Shown: one piece after another, positions 57,253-64,000 of the stretch
Numbering within the stretch: position 1 is the stretch's first letter
How the letters are laid out: every line of letters starts with the position of its first letter
Origin: Helianthus annuus
Taxonomy: Eukaryota; Streptophyta; Magnoliopsida; Asterales; Asteraceae
Assembly (NCBI RefSeq): GCF_002127325.2
Contig: NC_035445.2
Coordinates: 84,852,468 to 84,916,467, forward strand
DNA length: 64,000 bases
Direction: 5' to 3'
Notes under the pieces: model-generated
What the model was told of the DNA's origin: nothing
The model's input: only the letters and a program-made list of their open reading frames with translations
The model's database searches: none
Position numbers and translations under genes: made by a program

Positions 57253-59219
57253 GGTCATACGTAGTGGGGCGGTATGCCCAAACATAGCGCCCCCATACCG
57301 CCTGGAACACCAAAACGGCAGGCGCTATGTTTCAAAATTTTGGAATGGCGCGATGATGATAACGGCGGTATGAGAAATGGAAATTAATTTTTTGACCGTT
57401 GGTAAACGGTCATTTTCTAAAAAAAAATCAATTTTTTTTCAAACTTTCCTTTAAATAAATACCTCCTTTCCTATATTTTTACCACACACACTCAAACACT
57501 CTTTATCTCTTCCAACTTTTTTAGAAATCTTTATATTTTATACAATGCATCCATTCAACCGTGGCTTCATTCCTCCCCGATCAAGTGCGGACCCAAACCA
57601 AAGTGGTAATCCTACTCGCCCCGTGTCGCCGGTTCCCACTCGACCCAACCCTTTTGGCTCCGGTTTTCTCGATTACAATCAACAAAATACCGGGTTCATG
57701 AATCTTTTGAACTAACCGCTATCATGGGACCCGAATCTCTACGGGTGGAACCCGAATCAAAACACTGATGGAATGGGGTCGTCTCAAGCGTTTGGGTCGG
57801 CTCAAGCTTTCGGCTCCCCACTACACGAACCCGATGTTGTTCCGGAAACATAACCCGAAGTAGCGGAGACGCAAAAAGGAAAAGGAAAACGGCCACATAA
57901 AAAGAAAGCGGAAACCACCACCCGAGCGAAAAAAAATGTGATAACTTGGGAGCCCGATGAGGAGTATGAGTTAACCCGCGCTTTCATCGATGTGTCGGAG
58001 GACCCGGTTATATGTATATTTATTTTTCTGTTTTTTCGTTTTTTTCCTCTGTTTTTTTTCATTTTTTTATTTATTTTCTGTTATTATTTATTTTCAATTT
58101 TTTAATTTATTTTCTGTTTTTATTTTTTTAAATTTTAGACTAACATTATTTTTTTTTTGTAGCAAACAATCAAAGTAAAACCGTTTTTTGGAACCGAATA
58201 CGAGAACTTTTTTTCGATCTCATGGGTAAAGGAGACGAATACCACCCACCGGACTCTATATCGGGGAAGTGGACCGATATAAATAAGAAATGCACAAACT
58301 TTCAAACTGTGTACCAACGCTTGTTTTCCGGATGGAAAAGTGGAAGTAACGATGAAGACATTACGCAAGCGGCATTGGTCGAGTATACGGAGGCTAATGG
58401 CCATTTTCCGTACATGAGGTGTTGGCAAATCCTTCGCCATAGCCCCAAATGGGCCACCGTATCTACTCCGAGTGGTCGTTCGGGAAATAAACGGCCATCA
58501 AAGAGGTCCAAAACAAACGAGTCGGGTGAACCCGAAACGCCAACCTCTGACGCTCAAAACACCGACTTGAACGAGGATATTCCGGATGACGAGCCGGTGG
58601 AGGAGCTACCAAGACCGCCCGGAAGAAGTAGGCGGGCGAAAAAGCCCGAGTCGTCATCTATGGGAATGGATATGAGTAACGCATTTTCGGAGATAAACAA
58701 GCGACTTCAAGACATACACGAACTCGGTACTAAACGTATGGAGGAGAACCGCGAAGTTACGGAGATTATGCGGGATAGACAATGGGCTCACGACTTTGAG
58801 TTCTACTCGAAAACGCACGACCATCTTACCGGAAAAGCTTTGAAGATGGCGTTGGCCCAAAAGGAAAGGATCGAAAAAAATATAATCTTTGAAGTGTTGT
58901 TTTTTTTTTTATTTTTTTAGTCCAACTTTTTTTTAGTGGAACCGTTTTTTGTTTTTTTTTTTTTTTTGTTACTGTTATGTTTTTTTTAAGTGTAATGTTT
59001 TTTTTTTAATTTTAGTGTAATGTTTTTTTTTAATTTAATGAAATGAATTTTAATTTTATAAAGTTAGAAAATAATTATAAAAAATTAGAAATTAATAATT
59101 GACTAATGATTAGCGGGGGCTTTATGACTACGGGCTTAAATCCATAACACCCACCCGCACACGTGGCGCGCCACGTGTCGCATAACGCCCACAAAGGGGC
59201 GTTATGACTACGCATGGCC
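57253..59219 (+). mobile_element. PIF/Harbinger-like element carrying only a Myb/SANT ORF, second example
   Basis: 1,967 bp, TAA duplication (57250-57252 and 59220-59222). Ends GGTCATACGTAGTGGGGC and, reversed, GGCCATGCGTAGTCATAAC. Its ends differ from those of the element at 36436, so this is a separate family. The only gene content is the Myb/SANT ORF; no DDE transposase is present. Confidence 0.78.
57545..58920 (+). pseudogene. Myb/SANT-like, NAM-associated-domain protein (Harbinger ORF1 type), two nonsense codons
   Basis: Exon 1 57545-58013 and exon 2 58163-58920 join in frame by GT-AG. The N-terminus (MHPFNRGFIPPRSS) is Pro/Asn-rich, followed by a basic KGKGKRPHKKK, then the SANT/trihelix segment ITWEPDEEYELTRAFIDVSE, VFWNRIRELFFDL and SGKWTDINKKCTNF. 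The C-terminal domain has SNDEDITQAALVEYTEANG, MRCWQILRHSPKW, a basic PSKRSKT and a coiled-coil tail. In-frame TAA codons at 57713-57715 and 57851-57853 break the N-terminal half; the DNA-binding region and C-terminus are open. A start at 58222 would skip part of the SANT fold. Function in transposition is inferred from Harbinger ORF1 proteins. Confidence 0.82.
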
Positions 59220-59278
59220 TAAGAGAGGTTGACATGTGATGTGATGCAATGCAAACTTTTATTAACCTAATTAAATTA

Positions 59279-60535
59279 GAGTAAACTGACATTTTGGTCC
59301 CTGAGGTTTGGGCAATTTTGCTATTTTAGTCCAAATTTCAAACCTTTTGCATCTGGGTCTCTGTGGTTTCAGTTTTGTTGTCAATTTGGTTCAAAAATGA
59401 AATCAGCTCATATTCCTCAAATTTAATCCTGACGTTTTGTCATTTTCCTCAGGGGTAAATTAGTCATTATGATTTTATTATAACTCATTATTAATTAAAA
59501 TAATTAAACTAAATAAAAGCCTTGACCATATGAACCTACTTTATCTTCCCCGAATGCATACAACCTTCCATCAACTTAAACCCAACAACATGAATCTTTC
59601 AAAAACCCCATCGGCTGCTGCGTTTAACCCCATCCTCTTTCCCAACGGATCTGCAATTTCACAGATCTGCAATCCTCTCGTGGTACTATATCAACCAAAA
59701 AGTCAAAGATACCAGTCCTTGCGATCGCAGTCGCAATATCGTTTTTCTGAAGCGTCCTCATTTTGTTCTCTTCAGTGTGGTTCCAAGACCTTAGAGTCAA
59801 CTCAAGGATAAAAATTTCACACGCGCGTGCGAATATGACTGGGGCTTCAGCTGATATCATCCTTACATCCTCATCAACCTTCATGATTTTCTTGATCCTG
59901 GCTAATGGTAGACTGTGGTTTTTTAAAATCGGTTTGATTTCTTGGTATTGATTTACCCACAAGTTCTGTAGTTGTTGATGCAGTTGCTGCTACTGTTGCT
60001 GATGGATGTGTTGCTGTTGTTGCTGATGGATTTCTTGGTACTGATTTGCCAACTGCTCCCATATTTGGTGCCTGCGCGTGATCTTGTTGATCCATATTCA
60101 CAGGCTTCCTAACAATTTATGAAATTGCAGATTTATGAAATTTCAGATCCGTTGGGAAAAAGGATGGGGTTAAAACGCTGCAGCCAATGGGGTTTTTGAA
60201 GGATTCATGTTACTGGGTTTGAGTTGATGGAAGGCTGTATGCATTTGGGGAAGATGAAGTAGGTTCATATGGTCAAATCTTTTATTTAATTCAATTATTT
60301 TAATTAATAATGAGTTATAATAAAATCATGACCAATTTACACCTGAGAAAAATGACAAAACATCATGAGGAAAATGACAAAACATCAGGATTAAATTTGA
60401 TGAATATGAGCTGATTTATTTTTGGACCAAAATGACAAAAACTGAAATTACAGGGACCCAGATGTAAAAAGTTTGAGATTTGGACTAAAGTGGCAAAATT
60501 GCCCAAACCTTATGGACCAAGATGACAGTTTACTC
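59279..60535. mobile_element. Mutator-like element carrying an NF-YC fragment (Pack-MULE)
   Basis: 1,257 bp, perfect 9-bp duplication ATTAAATTA (59270-59278 and 60536-60544). Inverted repeats of about 400 bp each, outer ends GAGTAAACTGACATTTTGG and, reversed, GAGTAAACTGTCATCTTGG. Only about 430 bp between them is captured sequence. Confidence 0.93.
59624..60101 (-). pseudogene. Captured NF-YC (CCAAT-binding factor subunit C) fragment with complete histone fold
   Basis: Minus strand. The N-terminus reads MDQQDHAQAPN, then a Gln/His-rich region. The NF-YC frame through that region contains an in-frame TAG (near 59990), after which LWVNQYQEI leads into [49 protein letters not shown] and TLQKNDIA...[13 protein letters not shown]. 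This is the full histone-fold domain that pairs with NF-YB, nearly unaltered, with a short deletion just before it. After PRED the reading leaves NF-YC and enters the MULE repeat, ending at 59624. The frame is open from 59962. As an intronless fragment it cannot make normal NF-YC, but a short histone-fold peptide is possible. Confidence 0.88.
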
Positions 60536-60545
60536 ATTAAATTAA

Positions 60546-60807
60546 ACTAGTATTAAGGCCCTTCGCGTTGCGGCGGGGGCGTAAATCATGCGAAGTAGCA
60601 CCAATGCCATATCCGACCAGCAACGCCGAAGAAATGGGTAAAAACAAAATAACAAAAAAGGAAAAATAACACTGAACGAAATAGGTGACAAAGCACCGAC
60701 CACTCAATAAAAGAAAAGGTGTTTCCAAATTGGGAGAAAATTATATTGCACATGGTACAAGTTACTATGCAACATTTTGTTGCAAATTTATATTATATAA
60801 ATAATTA
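60546..60807 (-). mobile_element. Helitron-like 3' terminus
   Basis: Minus strand: CCCCCGCCGCAACGCGAAGG, A/T spacer, CTAGT at 60550-60546, then T. It lies two bases from the NF-YC Pack-MULE duplication. The element would run rightward; the 5' end was not found. Confidence 0.5.
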
Positions 60808-61133
60808 GAGTTAATTGCATAGTTAGTCCATTTGGTTTCCACAAAGTAACATACTTAGGTAATAGTTTAGAATCACATTATAGGGTATTAACTTTTCATT
60901 TTGTAACGTTTGGAGGTATTAACGTTATTTGTAGGTTTAAAATCACATTCTATTAGTACCTAAGTATGTTATTTTCTGCAAACCACATGGATTAACTATG
61001 TTAATACCCTAGAAGTTAATACCTTCAAACGTTACAAAATGAAAAGTTAATACCATAGAAGGTGATTTTAAACTATTAGTACCTAAGTATGTTATTTTAT
61101 GCAAACCACAGAGACTAACTATGTAATTAACTC
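60808..61133. mobile_element. Mutator-like MITE, GAGTTAATT family, copy 1
   Basis: 326 bp foldback with ends GAGTTAATTGCATAGTTAGT and, reversed, GAGTTAATTACATAGTTAGT. Flanks AAATAATTA and TAAAAATTA agree at seven of nine positions. Interior phrases AAGTAACATACTTAGGTA and ACGTTTGGAGGTATTAAC occur in both orientations. Confidence 0.8.
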
Positions 61134-61570
61134 TAAAAATTATATCGTAACAATGTACTAGTTTTTTTATTTGTATTATTATTATAGATATAAATAATAA
61201 ATAATAACAAATCACTTATATAAATAAATAAAAATAACAAATAACTTATGAATGGTGAAGAAAATTTTTTAAATAATAAAATACTAATAGTAAATAAATA
61301 ATGATAAAGTAATAACAAAATATAAATAGTAAATAAATAATGATAAGGTAATAATAAATAATAAATAAATTATTTTAAATAAGAAATAAACAAAATAATA
61401 AACAAATTAAATAATAAAAAAATTATACACAACGATAAAAAACATTAAAAGTTTTATTGTTTAGTAAATTGTAATTTATTACAGTAAACTGCAGTTTACT
61501 TTTATACATAAAAACAACTAGCTTATAAATCGGTGTATTATATGGATTAAATATCGGAAAATTTAGATTG

Positions 61571-61613
<43 letters not shown>
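61134..61613. other. AT-rich spacer with ATT microsatellite
   Basis: Very AT-rich (AATAATAAATA words). An (ATT)n run at 61572-61613 abuts the next MITE. No gene. Confidence 0.5.
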
Positions 61614-61943
61614 GAGTTAATCACATAGTTAGTCCATGTGGTTTGCACAAAGTAACATACTTAGGTACTAATAGTTTAAAATCACATTCTAGGGTATTAA
61701 TTTTTCATTTTGTAATGTTTGAAGGTATTAACGTTATTTGTATGTTTAAAATCACATTCTATTAGTACCTAAGTATGTTTTTTTGTGCAAACCACAGGGA
61801 CTAACTATGTTAATACCCTAGAAGTTAATACCTCCAAACTTTACAAAATGAAAAATTTAATACCCTAGAAGGTGATTTTAAACTATTAGTACCTAAGTAT
61901 GTTATTTTGTGCAAACCATAGGGACTAAATATTTAATTAACTC
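61614..61943. mobile_element. Mutator-like MITE, GAGTTAATT family, copy 2
   Basis: 330 bp, ends GAGTTAATCACATAGTTAGT and, reversed, GAGTTAATTAAATATTTAGT. Both flanks are (ATT)n (61572-61613 and 61944-61995), so it inserted into an ATT microsatellite and the duplication is hidden in it. Confidence 0.82.
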
Positions 61944-61996
<53 letters not shown>

Positions 61997-62087
61997 TACA
62001 GGTGTTATAAAGTCATGTATTACACGGGTTGAATATGAAAAATATGTAACATCATAAGCTTTTATATAATCCTTACCACACGGTTAA

Positions 62088-62129
<42 letters not shown>

Positions 62130-62161
62130 TATATAACTGTATACGTTCATAATTCATGAAT
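61944..62161. repeat. ATT/TAA microsatellites between MITE copies
   Basis: (ATT)n at 61944-61995 and (TAA)n at about 62091-62130 with unique AT-rich sequence between and after them. Confidence 0.85.
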
Positions 62162-62484
62162 GAGTTAATTACATAGTTAGTCCTTGTGGTTTGCACAAAA
62201 TAACATATTTAGGTACTAATAGTTTAAAATCACCTTTTATGTTATTAACTTTTCATTTTGTAACGTTTGGAGGTATTAACTTCTAGGTTATTAACATAGT
62301 TTGTCCCTATGGGTTGCTCAAAATAACATACTCATGTACTAATAGAATGTGATTTTAAACCTACACATAACGTTAATACCTCCAAACGTTACAAAATGAA
62401 AAGTTAATACCCTAGAAAGTGATTTTAAACTATTAGTAACTAAGTATGTTACTTTGTGCAAGGGACTAACTATGTAATTAACTC
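62162..62484. mobile_element. Mutator-like MITE, GAGTTAATT family, copy 3
   Basis: 323 bp with a perfect 9-bp duplication TTCATGAAT (62153-62161 and 62485-62493). Ends GAGTTAATTACATAGTTAGT and its complement. The 9-bp duplication sets the superfamily for all three copies. Confidence 0.9.
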
Positions 62485-62493
62485 TTCATGAAT

Positions 62494-62822
62494 TTTATCA
62501 TACGTGTTGAGGAAATATAAAATATAACATTATATAAATGTGTAATACGGTTAATAAACGTAATAATTTTATAATCTTATCACACGGTTGAATATGTGTA
62601 TTGCTTAGGGGTATATCAATTGTTTCATAAATTATAATATTATTTAAATTTTCCATGTGATAAATTCAATCCTTTTTTATTTATTAGATTTGTGCGGATG
62701 TGATATATTATAAAGTAAAACTATAATATTGTTATATAATGTTTTGTCATAATATTTATTTTATAATATTAAAAAAATTGACCAATTTTTTAGGGTAAAA
62801 TCTTATTCATATTTATATATAT
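62494..62822. other. Gene-free AT-rich spacer
   Basis: Nothing recognised apart from high A/T content. Confidence 0.4.
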
Positions 62823-63471
62823 ATGGCTGCAAACGAACCGAAGGTTCAGCGAAGCATTCGTAAATCGTCCGGCGAGAAGTTTGTTTACGTTCGTTTGTTC
62901 GTTCGTTTAATTAATGAACGAACATGAACAAGAAATTTCATTCGATTAAATTAACGAACACGAACAGATGTCCCGTTCGTTCAATTACATTCGTGAACGT
63001 TCGGCAATGTGTTAGTGAACATTCGTTCATGTTCATTTGTTTATGTTGTTCATTAAAGATTTTTTCGCATTTATTTATTTTATCTAAACTTTTTATATTT
63101 TTTTAATTTTTAATTCTTATCTTATCATCCAAACAAATAAAATAGGAAACTCTATATCCACCTTATTTATGCACCGCTCCACTTTCATTCTCATTATTTA
63201 CATTGAAAAATACTTTCGACCTTCAACCATTAGGGCTTCAAGGTCTAGCGATATTCCCTCTCACCATCCACATCTAGCTACCGTCGGCTTCAATAATTGT
63301 ATATAGTGTTCGTGAACCATTCATGTATATGTTCCTTTCCTTAATGAACGAACACGAACAGAAAATCCCGGTCGGTAAGTGTTTATGAACCATTCGTTAA
63401 CACATTATATCCTTAACAAGCGCGTACGAACAAAGCCTTATTCGTGGTCATTCGGTTTGCTTACAACCCTA
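62823..63471. mobile_element. hAT-like element, GTTCG-word family, third copy
   Basis: About 649 bp. The left end contains GGCTGCAAACGAACCG; the right end reads, in reverse, TAGGGTTGTAAGCAAACCG. The interior (CGAACATGAACAAGAAATTTC, GCTTCAAGGTCTAGCGATAT) parallels the copy at 31284-33016, including its AT-rich middle. No target duplication was seen. Confidence 0.75.
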
Positions 63472-63718
63472 TTCGTAAACTGTAGTTTAGTTTACTGTCA
63501 ACTGGTGTAAATTCCCAAAGTACATGGTGTATAAAACTAAATTCTTTTTTTTTTTTTTAATAGATATGATCAAGTAAGGTCAGTGTTTCATGTATCCATA
63601 AAAGATATAAGATAAAAACTACTTTATTTTTACTTTTTAGCCTACAAGTAAAAATTCTTTGCAACGATGGTCAATGATATTTAAAAAAAAAATTAACTTA
63701 ATTTGCTTTTAATAATAT
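63472..63718. other. Gene-free AT-rich spacer
   Basis: Poly(T), poly(A) and A/T-rich sequence; no feature recognised. Confidence 0.35.
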
Positions 63719-64000
63719 ACTAGTGGGAGACCCGCGCGTTGCGGCGGAGTCGATAATATCGAGCATAAATATATCAGCAAGTCGAGACGGTTAAGGTTTA
63801 AAGGGTTGTGTGAGTGTTAAGAAACTTTCGCATAAGGTTGGTTTTTTTTATACAACACTGAAGTTAGGAGGTGGTGGTGAAAGACATCATATTTGGAAAT
63901 TGTAAAGACGTCATATTATATCAGGTTGTTTTTGCTGTTATAGAAAGGTTTGTTAATTTTTTAATAGAACAATGTAGGTGGATGTGGTGGTCAAAGAGGT
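63719..64000 (-). mobile_element. Helitron-like 3' terminus running off the window
   Basis: Minus strand: CTCCGCCGCAACGCGCGGGT, then CTCCCA and CTAGT at 63723-63719. The stem-loop and CTAGT are as expected of a Helitron 3' end, but the next base is A rather than T. The body would extend past 64000. Confidence 0.5.

Overview
This is nuclear DNA from a flowering plant: AT-rich, with spliced genes bearing plant GT-AG introns, a Tat-lineage Ty3/gypsy retrotransposon, Mutator-like elements carrying pieces of plant genes, and many hAT and PIF/Harbinger derivatives. The mix of repeats and the Myb/SANT-like (NAM-associated) ORFs suggest an asterid, most likely a member of the daisy family. That taxonomic guess is inference; no single gene here proves it.

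Only two ordinary host genes were found, both on the minus strand. Positions 383-6549 hold a nine-exon ABCG half-transporter of the ABCG11/ABCG12 (CER5) wax and cutin exporter group, 699 residues. Positions 28663-30725 hold a nine-exon exosome subunit RRP45 (CER7-like), 428 residues, with a probable non-coding first exon near 31 kb. Both models join into one frame with canonical splice sites. In Arabidopsis both families contribute to cuticular wax.

Almost everything else is transposable elements, often nested and often with exact target-site duplications (TSDs). In order: four large ABCG introns carry hAT-like, foldback and SINE insertions. Two Mutator-like elements with one TIR type lie side by side at 6.8-10.7 kb just upstream of the ABCG gene, and the first carries an ARF3/ETTIN-like fragment. 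An 11.9 kb Tat-lineage retrotransposon at 12,954-24,816 has LTRs in which I saw no difference, a broken gag-pol, and a large intact antisense gene with its own TATA box and a 48-bp minisatellite upstream. hAT-like elements at 26.2, 31.3 and 35.3 kb have interiors made of one short word in both orientations. A Mutator-like element at 34.1 kb carries pyruvate decarboxylase and BAHD acyltransferase fragments. Two Harbinger-like elements (36.4 and 57.3 kb) carry only a Myb/SANT ORF. A 2.65 kb solo LTR sits inside a palindrome-ended element at 43.4-48.3 kb. A 4 kb Mutator-like element at 50.3 kb contains another such element, a solo LTR and a Harbinger MITE. At 59.3-60.5 kb a Mutator-like element carries an NF-YC histone fold. 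The right end holds three MITEs of one family, a third GTTCG-word element and Helitron-like 3' ends.

Together the window shows a gene-poor segment where insertion and gene-fragment capture dominate, while two conserved genes keep their exons and splice sites. The less ordinary signals are the intact antisense gene inside an otherwise broken retrotransposon, the word-repeat hAT families with related termini, and the Harbinger elements that retain only ORF1.
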